Below are positions 41,595-50,677 of a DNA stretch of 64,000 bases, piece after piece (the first letter of the stretch is position 1; each line of letters opens with the position of its first letter). Source of the stretch: Gloeocapsopsis dulcis. GTDB taxonomy: Bacteria > Cyanobacteriota > Cyanobacteriia > Cyanobacteriales > Chroococcidiopsidaceae. The notes under the pieces are model-generated. The model had not been told where the DNA came from. It did no database searches and worked only from the letters and a program-made list of their open reading frames with translations. The stretch is from positions 3,436,001 to 3,500,000 of the forward strand of contig NZ_CP119968.1 in NCBI RefSeq assembly GCF_032163395.1, written 5' to 3'. Made by a program: the position numbers and the translations under genes.

Positions 41595-43715
41595 CTAATT
41601 TCCCTGCTTCGGTTTGGGAGTCATCAAAGGCACTTGGGAGGTAATGAACTTTTCTGGATTTTGTAAGAATGATTGGCATTGATTTTCCAATACAACACAA
41701 ATGTTGCTTAAAGCTTCTTGGTAGCGTTCAATATCCCCTTGCGTCAGAAAAAGTTTTGCGGCTTGCTTTAAATCTGTCAGTGCACCGGAATGGTCTTGGT
41801 TAGGAGTTTTGCCACTTTGGGCAATTTCGTAGCGCACAATACCCCGCTTAATATATGCTTCAGCTTCTTGATTGTTAAGTCGCAAAGCTTGATTGAAGTC
41901 ATTGATGGCTTCTTGATAGCCTGGATGCTGAATATTTTTACTATTTTGCGCTAATTTATAATAAGAAATGCCTCTTTTTACGTAAGCTTTAGCGTTACCT
42001 GGATTTAACATCACAGTTTTGTTGAAGTCATTAATAGCTGCCAAATAATTTTTTTCTGTGTCTTTACTGAATTTGGCAGTGTCATGACGGGCAATACCAC
42101 GACTCAGGTAAGCTTCCTCGGCTGAGGGATTAAGTTGCAATGCTTGATCAAAGTCAGCGATCGCAGCTTGGTATTCCATTACAGGATTGCTACTGTGTTG
42201 GGCTATCTCGTAACGGGCATTACCACGATTGACATAAGCATTAGCGTCGTTAGGATTGTAAAGTAAAGCGCGATTGAAATTTTCAATTGCTCCTTTATAG
42301 TCACCTAATTTGTAATGGAAATTTCCTTGGTCGTAGTAGGCAATCGAAATTTGATTACCATTAAGTGAAGGTTGCGGTCTTGTGAGTTGTGCCTCACTTC
42401 TATTAGGAAAAAGATTAGCGATAGCTTGCGGAGAAATTTTTAAATCATGAACAATTACGATAATTTCTAGACAAACTAATGCCCCTGTACCAATTAAGCC
42501 CCACATCAAAGGATTAAATTTCTTCTTATGCTTTTTCCCAACAATTAGTTTTGCAGTTGGGTTAGCTGCAGCGGAATTAAAAGCCGATAGTACCTGCTGC
42601 TGATAGTCTTTTTTTGGCAATGTGACGCGCTTGCGCTTCACCGGTTGGAGGTGTTGACCTGCACGCACAGCTTGTAGTGAAGGAAACTGATCGCGTCCTC
42701 CTAGTTTTACTGCACGCTCGCACCAAGGACAAGAACTGAGGTGGTTGCTGTAGCGGTGTTGGTTATTTGACGTACAAGTTATTAGCGATTTTTCTGCTTC
42801 AATTAATGCTGCTTGCCATGCGTGGGCATTCGGTCGCAGTTTAGGATTGTGATGACCTTCCTCAAAACAACGTAAGAAAAGTTGCTGTAAGGAAGGATGG
42901 AGTAGTTCAAAAGGTGGTGCGATCGGTGTGGGTACGTAAGGAATGCGCTTGCTTTTACTGTAGACAAAATGTCCAGCATTAATTCTTGCTGAAAATGAAG
43001 GAGGATCGCCCATTCCTTGATAGATACCAGCAAAGGGATGCGTTCCTTCCATGAGGAGTTGAAACAACAGCACTGCTAATCCAAAAAGGTCGTGTTCTGG
43101 TTTGCGCTCAAAGTGGGCGAAATTTTTGCCTTGCAACTCAGGCGGAGTAAATTCTGCCTTACCCACTCCACAGCGATAAACATAGCCACTTTTAGGATCT
43201 GGTACTTGAAATGAATCAGTGTCTACCAACGTAATTAAGGCAGTATCACTCACAAGAATATTTGATTCGTTGATATCTCCAATACAATAACCTCGGGAGT
43301 GCAACGCTCCCATTGCGGTGACAAGGTTACGTGCTGTGCGGTGTAGGTAAAGATAGTTAAAGAAGGGGCAAGTTTGGCGGCGGGTTTTAGGGTTATAAAA
43401 CTCTAAGATCGAGTGCATCTTGTGGACGCGAGGCATTAAAAAGCCGATGACGCGAGCGTTACCATCTCCTGGATACAATAAATCAGTGGGCCAAGCAATA
43501 GAAATATGCCCTTTTGCTGCTGTAGGATTTTCTGGTGGATTAGCAAGCATTGCCAGGAGTTTTTGCGCGTGTGCCTTAGTTGGCTTATGATAAATTTTTG
43601 CCACTAGTTGCTCGTCTTGCGGCAAGACAAAAACTCGCGCTTCGCCCCCATGCCCTACAGTCAACTTGGGTTCAATGGTGATAATCTGTTTGTTCGATTG
43701 ACGTTGCAACCGCAT
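41595..43715 (-). CDS. Protein kinase with zinc-knuckle, membrane span and TPR domain
   Basis: The protein has 706 aa. The kinase domain (about 15-300) has GHGGEARVF as the nucleotide loop, the Lys in LVAKIYHK, the catalytic loop IGDINESNILVSD (Asn/Asp in place), TDSFQ instead of DFG, and PPELQG. A CPWC motif follows (about 332-335), one membrane helix (about 407-430), then five or six TPRs (about 450-650; YNPNDANAYVNRGNARYEIA). This architecture is the kinase partner in PP2C-kinase pairs related to the TerY-P triad. It is co-transcribed with the PP2C gene, 12 bp upstream. The substrate is unknown. Confidence 0.87.
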   Translation of the reverse strand: MRLQRQSNKQIITIEPKLTVGHGGEARVFVLPQDEQLVAKIYHKPTKAHAQKLLAMLANPPENPTAAKGHISIAWPTDLLYPGDGNARVIGFLMPRVHKMHSILEFYNPKTRRQTCPFFNYLYLHRTARNLVTAMGALHSRGYCIGDINESNILVSDTALITLVDTDSFQVPDPKSGYVYRCGVGKAEFTPPELQGKNFAHFERKPEHDLFGLAVLLFQLLMEGTHPFAGIYQGMGDPPSFSARINAGHFVYSKSKRIPYVPTPIAPPFELLHPSLQQLFLRCFEEGHHNPKLRPNAHAWQAALIEAEKSLITCTSNNQHRYSNHLSSCPWCERAVKLGGRDQFPSLQAVRAGQHLQPVKRKRVTLPKKDYQQQVLSAFNSAAANPTAKLIVGKKHKKKFNPLMWGLIGTGALVCLEIIVIVHDLKISPQAIANLFPNRSEAQLTRPQPSLNGNQISIAYYDQGNFHYKLGDYKGAIENFNRALLYNPNDANAYVNRGNARYEIAQHSSNPVMEYQAAIADFDQALQLNPSAEEAYLSRGIARHDTAKFSKDTEKNYLAAINDFNKTVMLNPGNAKAYVKRGISYYKLAQNSKNIQHPGYQEAINDFNQALRLNNQEAEAYIKRGIVRYEIAQSGKTPNQDHSGALTDLKQAAKLFLTQGDIERYQEALSNICVVLENQCQSFLQNPEKFITSQVPLMTPKPKQGN

Positions 43716-43727
43716 AGCCCAAATGTG

Positions 43728-44528
43728 TTATCCTAGTGTTGCCAACAAAAGCGTTAAATCATCGTCTGTACGTTCAGCGATCCTTGGAGAACGCAAAAAA
43801 GCTACTAATTGGTCTTTCGCTTCTGTTTCATCTTTGATCTGGGCAACAAAATGAAACAAAGGAGAGAAAAAAGGTGCATAAGGTTTTCCTCGATCTAATT
43901 CCAAAGCAAGCATTTGCAGTCCATCAGATAACAATGCAATCTTAGCTGTTTCCCCTTGCCAGAAAGTAATTTGTGCCGTGTCAAGTGCTTGTGGTGAGAC
44001 AAGAAAAGTTGTTTCATTTATGTATTCTCCAAATTGAGGCGCAGTTAAAGAAATTAAATTACCTTGCTGATCGCTGGCAACTGCGACACCATCACCAATT
44101 TGCGCAGCAACGACAAGGCTAGGTGTTGCAACGACAAGAATTAATGTTGTTGCTAGTTCGCGGGCGGATAGCTGACAGGCAACAGCCTCTGCTTCTACAG
44201 TTGTCCTAGCTACGGTGAGAGCATCGTTCAATAGTACGCGCCATTCACTATCATCGTTCGGTAGTGGCGGTGTTGCTAAGCGATCGCGAACGGTTTCCAC
44301 AGCGGTTTGTGCCGCAACAATCGCCCCGACTTTGCCTAAATTCGCAGAACCCGCACCATCAGCCACAGCAGCCACTAAAATCCCTTCAGGTAGCTTTTCC
44401 CAACAATGTGCATCTTGGCACAGTTGCCCTACTTTCTCGTGACCTCTACCACGTACTGAGGCTGCTGCTACCCGCCAACCAACTTCTTCAACCGTATTCT
44501 TTTGTCTGAAGAAGTCATTCACGTTCAT
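43728..44528 (-). CDS. PP2C-type Ser/Thr phosphatase
   Basis: The protein has 266 aa of the PP2C fold. The metal-binding residues are visible in GRGHEKVGQLCQDAHCW (first Asp), VAAVADGAGSANLGKVGA (second Asp and Gly) and the C-terminal ERTDDDLTLLLA. It likely reverses the phosphorylation done by the adjacent kinase-TPR protein. In related loci a vWA-domain protein completes the set; none is present here. The start is ATG 44528. The upstream 865 bp hold no gene. Confidence 0.9.
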   Translation of the reverse strand: MNVNDFFRQKNTVEEVGWRVAAASVRGRGHEKVGQLCQDAHCWEKLPEGILVAAVADGAGSANLGKVGAIVAAQTAVETVRDRLATPPLPNDDSEWRVLLNDALTVARTTVEAEAVACQLSARELATTLILVVATPSLVVAAQIGDGVAVASDQQGNLISLTAPQFGEYINETTFLVSPQALDTAQITFWQGETAKIALLSDGLQMLALELDRGKPYAPFFSPLFHFVAQIKDETEAKDQLVAFLRSPRIAERTDDDLTLLLATLG

Positions 44529-45393
44529 TTAATCTCACTAAAGACACCACATCAATAACACACATAATTCGGTTAAGCAAATAGCTAAAAATTGCTACTG
44601 CCTTTTCCTTAAATTAGAAATCTTACCTTTATCCTTTATATACTACTCAGCATCTGCCATTCCAGGACTTGTCAACCAACGTTTTAAGCTTTTTTCATAC
44701 GTACTTCACCAATAATTTACTTAAATTTATCCAAGTCCCTGAAAGAGCGTGCTATCTTAGTGTGCTCACTCTTACCAACTCTAGACCTAAACTTAAGTGT
44801 TTTTGTGCCATCATCACTGCAACCTATTCAGTTTAGGTTTTTCACCACCCAGCGCTGCTGGAACAGTGGTGTGGCAATACATAGTAAAGCCAATTCCATC
44901 TGATCAGATTTCTCAACCAAACTTATAAACTTCTTTCTTGCTTTTGGCTCAAAGATGACGAAGGCTAATCAGGCAAACTTTTATAGCATCCTTAGAAAAA
45001 GGATCGCGTGACAGATCCTCAGGATTTTCCTTGCAAAAGTGTCCTGCAGTACCAATCTTCTCTCAATCATGTATGCTTCTACTCCACTTAGATAAATGAT
45101 ACGTAGACTGGGGACTGCTAATATAGGTAGTTAATATCATTTCCAGTTCACAAGAACTGTATAACTCATGTAAAATTTGTATAACTTAACAAGTCAGTAA
45201 TATTTAAATAGTAGAATAGTTTCTAACTCATGAAAAGACATTATTGTTTTATTTCCCAGTTTTTTGGCTTTACACTTCAAAAAAAGAACGGAAACATTTG
45301 ATTCAGTAAACTTAAATTATTTACAAAACGATAATCTTAAAAAGTTTCAGCTAACTAGGGTACTTTTATAAAGTTATAAGGTTTTAGTTATAA
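44529..45393. other. Long gene-free divergent intergenic region
   Basis: These 865 bp separate the divergent PP2C and pixG genes. I read both strands and find no frame with coding character, no tRNA and no known riboswitch. The region is AT-rich, especially from 45150 on, and must hold both promoters. It could hide a small RNA or the remains of a lost gene; nothing in the sequence proves either. Confidence 0.6.
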
Positions 45394-46788
45394 ATGGCTA
45401 TTTATGGCAAGTTTCAAACTCTACGCCCTTTAAGCTTACTAGCACATTTATGTAGTAGTTATGATAGTGCTTGTTTAAAAGTAACTAGCAATACTGTTTC
45501 TTGGTTGATTTATGTAGAACAAGGCAAAATTATTTATGCCTCGCAATCAGTTGATCCTCTCGATCGTCTCGATTGCTATCTAAGACGCTTCAGTTATCAC
45601 ACCGCTACACTCAACAGTGAAATCCGCACGAAGCTCCGTTTAATGTTTGATGAAGAATCAACGCTGCACCCTGAATATCAGGCAATTTGTTGGCTAGTAG
45701 ATAACCAATATTTAAACCAAGCCCAAGTAGCAGCTTTGATTGAATATGTTGTTAAAGAAGTTATCGAATCATTTCTATTAATTAAAGAAGGTACTTACGA
45801 AATAAATGAAAACTCTAGTTCCCTACCCTCTGAGTTATGTCATCTCGAATTACAAGATATAGTTAAACATTGTCAAAAAAAAATACAAGCTTGGCAGTCT
45901 TTAGCACCTCATATTTGGTCTCCCTACCAACGCCCTTATTTATGTCATCAGCCAGGAACAAAAGAGCAACTTTCACCAGAAGTTCAACATAAATTAAGTA
46001 CAATTCTTAAAGGCTTTAGTATTCGACATTTAGCTGTTTTGCTTAATCAAGATGAGTTACAACTAGCACGAAGTCTGTATCCTTATATTAAATTGGGGAA
46101 TATTATCTTGCAAGATCCCCAACCACCATTCGAGCAACTACCAAGAACTTACGAATCACCAGCAGAAAGTCAAGCTGTTATTCAACAAGCACAAACTCCT
46201 ACTGCTACAGTTGACAGTACATCTTCAGTAGCATCTATCAAAAATCAAAGTCGTGATGATGACAAAAATACGGCTTCTTTAACTAAACTTACACCCAATC
46301 CCCAACCAGTAGTCAACCGTCGCCCTACTCAACCAATTGAAAAATTTGTAGTATCTCAAAGTAAATCTATTGAAAAGTCAGCTACACCTTTAGGAAAAAA
46401 TATTAATCCTCAGGCAAATAAACATAAATTCAAAATTGTCTGTATTGATGATAGTCAAGCAATGCTACAAGAGCTGAAGCATTTATTAGATGATGAAAGC
46501 TTTGATGTTTTTACAATTAACGATCCTGTTAAAGCTCTTATGCAAATTGTGAGAATTAAGCCTGACTTGATTTTATTAGATGTGAGAATGGCTGGCATAG
46601 ATGGTTATGAATTATGTCGTCTTCTCCGCAATCATTTTTTATTTAAGAATACTCCAATTATTATGGTGACAGGTAATACAGGAATTATTGATAGAGTAAA
46701 AGCTAGGGTCGTAGGTGCGTCTGGATATTTAACTAAACCCTTTACTCAGTCAGAACTATTTAAAATAATTTTTCGGCATTTATCTTGA
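45394..46788 (+). CDS. pixG: PatA/PixG-type response regulator (PATAN-REC)
   Basis: The protein has 464 aa. The N-terminal PATAN (DUF4388-like) domain (about 1-240; GKFQTLRPLSLLAHLCSSYDSACLKV...SWLIYVEQGKIIYASQS) is followed by a low-complexity linker and a C-terminal receiver (about 345-464) with VCIDDSQAM, the phospho-Asp in LILLDVRMAG, and LTKPF. This is the order found in PixG/TaxP1/PilG of cyanobacterial chemotaxis-like operons, where it acts on type IV pilus motors. It is the first gene of the operon pixG-H-I-J-L. Confidence 0.9.
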   Translation: MAIYGKFQTLRPLSLLAHLCSSYDSACLKVTSNTVSWLIYVEQGKIIYASQSVDPLDRLDCYLRRFSYHTATLNSEIRTKLRLMFDEESTLHPEYQAICWLVDNQYLNQAQVAALIEYVVKEVIESFLLIKEGTYEINENSSSLPSELCHLELQDIVKHCQKKIQAWQSLAPHIWSPYQRPYLCHQPGTKEQLSPEVQHKLSTILKGFSIRHLAVLLNQDELQLARSLYPYIKLGNIILQDPQPPFEQLPRTYESPAESQAVIQQAQTPTATVDSTSSVASIKNQSRDDDKNTASLTKLTPNPQPVVNRRPTQPIEKFVVSQSKSIEKSATPLGKNINPQANKHKFKIVCIDDSQAMLQELKHLLDDESFDVFTINDPVKALMQIVRIKPDLILLDVRMAGIDGYELCRLLRNHFLFKNTPIIMVTGNTGIIDRVKARVVGASGYLTKPFTQSELFKIIFRHLS

Positions 46789-46845
46789 ATAATTTTTAAA
46801 TGATTAAATTGGCAACGTATTACCAAGTGTTGAGGAAAATTGAAA

Positions 46846-47208
46846 GTGGCTACAATTTTAGTAGTTGAAGATACTTTATCAGAACTAGAATTAATTAGTA
46901 ATTATTTACGGGAGAGTGGTTACAGTGTCATTGGTGTTACTAGTGCTAAGGAAGCTTTGAATAAAGCGATAGAACAAAAGATTGATGCGATAGTTACAGA
47001 TATTGTCATGCCAGGGATGAGTGGTTTTGAATTATGTCGCAAGCTTAAAAATAATCCAGTTACAGAAAAATTACCAATCATCATTTGTAGTTCCAAAGAT
47101 CAAGAAATTGACCGTTTTTGGGGTATGAAACAAGGCGCGGCTGTTTATGTTACTAAGCCTTTTACCCGAGAAGAGTTAGTTCGTGCTGTAAAATCTGTCG
47201 TGGCTTAA
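46846..47208 (+). CDS. pixH: CheY-like response regulator (PixH type)
   Basis: This is a single receiver domain, 120 aa from GTG 46846 (MATILVVEDTLSE), which fits the family N-terminus and has GAGG ten bases before; an in-frame TTG at 46840 is possible but too close. Phospho-Asp in IVTDIVMPGMSG, conserved Ser/Thr in IIICSSKDQ and Lys in VTKPF are all present. It would be phosphorylated by the PixL kinase and act on the pilus machinery. Confidence 0.92.
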   Translation: MATILVVEDTLSELELISNYLRESGYSVIGVTSAKEALNKAIEQKIDAIVTDIVMPGMSGFELCRKLKNNPVTEKLPIIICSSKDQEIDRFWGMKQGAAVYVTKPFTREELVRAVKSVVA

Positions 47209-47212
47209 TCGT

Positions 47213-47704
47213 ATGGATATTCCTAGCCTGACACCGCAATTGCATCAGCCTAAAGCAAGTCTAGGTGAATCTTATCTGAGATTTCAACTCAATGAGAATA
47301 CTCCGGCTGTCCTTTTGATGAAGTATGTTCAAGAGGTCTTAATTATTTCAACTGGGCGCATAACACCTATACCTAACATGCCTGAATGCATATTAGGGTT
47401 ATTTAACCGACGCAATCGCATTCTCTGGGCAATTGACTTGGCATTCATGTTAACTTCACAACCTGTTGATGCGGGTAGTCAACAGTACCACGTTATGATA
47501 ATTCGAGTTGGAGATACTCCACTAAGCTTAATTGTACAAGAAATTAAAGGAACAATTAGGCTAACGTCAGATTTACAGCCTTTAGAGGGAGATATTGCCA
47601 CAATACGTCCTTACCTGCAAGGGTATATTTGGCAACACCAAGAAAAATTGCTTGTATTAAATGCTGAAGCAATTGTACACTCGCCTAGTTTATCTACCTA
47701 CTAG
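47213..47704 (+). CDS. pixI: CheW-like coupling protein (PixI type)
   Basis: The protein has 163 aa with one CheW fold: YLRFQLNENTPAVLLMKYVQEVLIISTGRITPIPNMPECILGLFNRRNRILWAIDLAFML is the standard core. It links the PixJ receptor to the PixL kinase. ATG 47213 is only 4 nt after the pixH stop, so translation is likely coupled. Confidence 0.93.
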   Translation: MDIPSLTPQLHQPKASLGESYLRFQLNENTPAVLLMKYVQEVLIISTGRITPIPNMPECILGLFNRRNRILWAIDLAFMLTSQPVDAGSQQYHVMIIRVGDTPLSLIVQEIKGTIRLTSDLQPLEGDIATIRPYLQGYIWQHQEKLLVLNAEAIVHSPSLSTY

Positions 47705-47741
47705 TTGTATAGTAGTCGAGCAAATACTGATTGGAGCTGAT

Positions 47742-50645
47742 ATGGCAACCCGATTTAAACAGGAACCAACAAGCAGACACCAGCACAAGACAGCAAGTCA
47801 TCTTAATGATTCTAAGCACAATCCTCGTCAAATGCCGAGTAACCGCGTTCAGCCTCACCTGTCAGGGTTAGACATTCATCAGATTCCCACTCAGCAGTCG
47901 AATCAGAACTCAGTTCTTGATAAGTTAGGTTTATCTTTTTGGCGGCGGCTAAGCTTAAAAACGAAAGCAACTACACTGGCGATCGCACTCAGCACAATCC
48001 CGATTGTAGTTCTTGGGGCAACAGCTTATTACATCACAAGTAAAACTATTACAAACAACGTCACTCAGCAACAACAAGCCCGCGCCATTGCTTTAGCAGG
48101 ACAGTTTGATAATTTTATTTCGCAACGGTATCTAGATATTCAGAACTTAGCACAATCGAGTTTATTAAATAATCCGTCAGTTTCCACATTATTTCCTACT
48201 CAATCAAAACAATTGAGTTTAGAGCAATATATTAAAAATAACCCAGGCTACGACAATATTGTTGTTATCGATCCTGCTGGTCAAGTTATTCTGCAAACTG
48301 CTGGAGAAGGTATTGCTAATTATAGTAGTGTAGATTATTTTCAGCAAAGTATCCAAACCAAGCGTCCAGTTGTGACGTCACCAAGAAAATCCTTATTAAC
48401 AGGTGAATACTCAATTTATGCAGCGGCACCTGTCATTAACCCAACAACTGGAGAGGTAATCGCCGTTGTGCGATCGCGAACTCCAGTGCAATATTTTAAC
48501 GAAATTTTACACGCTGAAGCGAAAAACTTAGCTCAAAGTGGCAATCGTTTTGGAGTTGAAGAATATTTTGCAGTTAATGATGTGGGCAAAATTGTTGTTG
48601 CCCCAACAGAACACTTGAATTACATCGGTGAAGATGCTCAAGCCGTATTTCCCCGCGTTGCTCCACGCTTAATTAATAATACTTCAGTGGGCAGTCTGAT
48701 CGATCGAGATCGTGTCGAGCGCCAGCAGTACTTAGTTGCTTACACTCCCATTCGGCAAATTGAAAGCCAAACCGCATTAAATTGGAGTGCAATGGTTGCA
48801 CTACCTACAGCACAAGTCTTCGCAGCCCGCCAAGAACTATTTTTACCCTTCTTGTTGGGCACAACAGCATTTACTATTCTTGTAGGTGCGATCGCCGCTT
48901 ATTTAGTCAACCGCGCCTTACGTCCAGTTGTCAACGCATCACTAGCAGTCCAAAAGCTGGGAGAAGGACACCTCAACACAAGACTTAATGTCCAGGGCAA
49001 AGACGAACTAGCAGTGCTAGGTTCTAACATCAACGTTATGGCAAACCAACTGCAAAGTTTGCTGCGACAACAAGAAGAAGTGACAGAACAAGCACAATTA
49101 TTTGCTGATGTCACCTTTCGGATTCGTCGTTCCTTGAATGTAGACGATATTCTCAAAACAGCAGTCAAAGAAGTTAGAAAAGTTCTCAAAAGCGATCGCG
49201 TCGTCATTTATCAGTTTAATTCTGACTTGAGCGGTACTATAGTTGCTGAAGCAGTAGCACCAGGTTGGACACAAGCCTTGGCAGAAATCATTGACGATCC
49301 TTGCTTCAAAGATGGACACATTCAACAATACAAAAATGGTCGCGTTCGGGCAATTGATAACATTCATCAAGCTGGTTTAACTGATTGTCATATTAAAACC
49401 TTAGAACGATTTGAAGTCAAAGCTAATTTAGTCGCACCGATCTTGAAAGACAACCAATTACTTGGGTTGCTGATTGCTCATCAATGTGCCACAACTCGTG
49501 CGTGGCAACAAGCTGAAATTGATTTATTTACTCAGTTAGCAACTCAGATTGGATTTGCATTAGATCAAGCATATCTCTTAGAACAGGTTGAACAATCTCG
49601 TGCAGTTGCCGAAGAAGTTTCTGGAGATCAGCGTCAGCAAAAAGAAGCACTCCAGCAGCAGCTGCTAGGATTACTCAGCAATATTGAAGAAGCAGCCCAA
49701 GGAAATCTAACGGTACGTGCAGAAGTCACCGCAGGAGAAATTGGTACAGTTGCTGACTTCTTTAACTCAATCATTGAAAGTTTGCGACAACTTGCAACAG
49801 ATGTCAAAACGGCTACCAGTCAAGTTAATGTGGCTGTCGCAGAAAACCAAGGTGCAATGCATCAACTAGCCGATCAAGCCTTACAACAAGCCGATGCGAT
49901 CGCCCATAGCCTTGATTCTTTGGCACAAATGACAGACTCAATTCAACAAGTCGCCGCTAGTGCGCATCAAGCCGCAGAAGTCACCCGCACTGCTTCTCTC
50001 ACCGCCCAGGTAGGAGGAGTCGCCATGAACCACACCGTGGACAGTATTTTAAATTTACGCCAGACTGTTGCTACAACTGCAGGCAAAGTCCGACAGTTAA
50101 GCGAGTCTTCGCAACAAATTTCCAAAGTTGTTTCTTTAATTAACCAAATTGCATTACAAACTAACGTTTTAGCTATTAACGCTAGCATAGAGGCAAATCG
50201 TGCAGGTGAAGAAGGTCGAGGTTTTGCTTTGGTAGCAGAAGAAATTGGCGAACTAGCATCGCAATCAAGTACAGCAACAAAAGAAATTGAACAAATTGTC
50301 GAAAACATTCAACGTGAAACTGTTGAAGTTGCCCATGCTATGGAACTTGGGACAAATCAAGTTATTGAAGGAACTAACTTAGTTGAAGATACGAAGAAAA
50401 ACCTGAAGAAGATTTTTGATAGTTCGCGCCAAATTGATCAACTAGTCCAATCAATTTCTCACGCGACAATTGCTCAAGCTCAAACTTCACAACAAGTCAC
50501 CCAATTAATCAAAGAAATTGCCATAAATTCTGAGCAAACAGCAGATTCTGCACGACAAGTTTCAGGATCTTTACAAAAAACTACGACTGTAGCACGACAG
50601 TTACAAGCTTCCGTTGATGCCTTTAAAGTTGATGATGAAAGTTAA
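47742..50645 (+). CDS. pixJ: PixJ-like methyl-accepting photoreceptor with DXCF cyanobacteriochrome GAF
   Basis: The phototaxis receptor has 967 aa from ATG 47742 (GGAG five bases before). TM1 is about 75-98, an extracytoplasmic dCACHE-like domain about 100-360, TM2 about 368-390, then HAMP, a GAF domain (about 455-620), a second HAMP-like region and the MCP signalling domain (about 700-960) with the hairpin EIGELASQSSTATKEIEQIV. The GAF has DPCF (Cys521) and DCH (Cys549-His550), exactly the two cysteines of DXCF-type cyanobacteriochromes, 28 residues apart. A bilin-binding blue/green-type photocycle is predicted. The presence of a CACHE domain suggests that it also senses a small molecule. 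Confidence 0.92.
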   Translation: MATRFKQEPTSRHQHKTASHLNDSKHNPRQMPSNRVQPHLSGLDIHQIPTQQSNQNSVLDKLGLSFWRRLSLKTKATTLAIALSTIPIVVLGATAYYITSKTITNNVTQQQQARAIALAGQFDNFISQRYLDIQNLAQSSLLNNPSVSTLFPTQSKQLSLEQYIKNNPGYDNIVVIDPAGQVILQTAGEGIANYSSVDYFQQSIQTKRPVVTSPRKSLLTGEYSIYAAAPVINPTTGEVIAVVRSRTPVQYFNEILHAEAKNLAQSGNRFGVEEYFAVNDVGKIVVAPTEHLNYIGEDAQAVFPRVAPRLINNTSVGSLIDRDRVERQQYLVAYTPIRQIESQTALNWSAMVALPTAQVFAARQELFLPFLLGTTAFTILVGAIAAYLVNRALRPVVNASLAVQKLGEGHLNTRLNVQGKDELAVLGSNINVMANQLQSLLRQQEEVTEQAQLFADVTFRIRRSLNVDDILKTAVKEVRKVLKSDRVVIYQFNSDLSGTIVAEAVAPGWTQALAEIIDDPCFKDGHIQQYKNGRVRAIDNIHQAGLTDCHIKTLERFEVKANLVAPILKDNQLLGLLIAHQCATTRAWQQAEIDLFTQLATQIGFALDQAYLLEQVEQSRAVAEEVSGDQRQQKEALQQQLLGLLSNIEEAAQGNLTVRAEVTAGEIGTVADFFNSIIESLRQLATDVKTATSQVNVAVAENQGAMHQLADQALQQADAIAHSLDSLAQMTDSIQQVAASAHQAAEVTRTASLTAQVGGVAMNHTVDSILNLRQTVATTAGKVRQLSESSQQISKVVSLINQIALQTNVLAINASIEANRAGEEGRGFALVAEEIGELASQSSTATKEIEQIVENIQRETVEVAHAMELGTNQVIEGTNLVEDTKKNLKKIFDSSRQIDQLVQSISHATIAQAQTSQQVTQLIKEIAINSEQTADSARQVSGSLQKTTTVARQLQASVDAFKVDDES

Positions 50646-50677
50646 ACTTTCATTTTATTTTCAGCGATGTTAATCAC

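Noticed and set aside
42803-43033. 76-residue minus-strand frame within the kinase-TPR gene
   Set aside because: A shadow frame of the kinase domain with no independent support.
47661-47741. Longer pixJ start overlapping pixI
   Set aside because: The ATG at 47742 has GGAG at the right spacing; the upstream part overlaps the pixI end in another frame.
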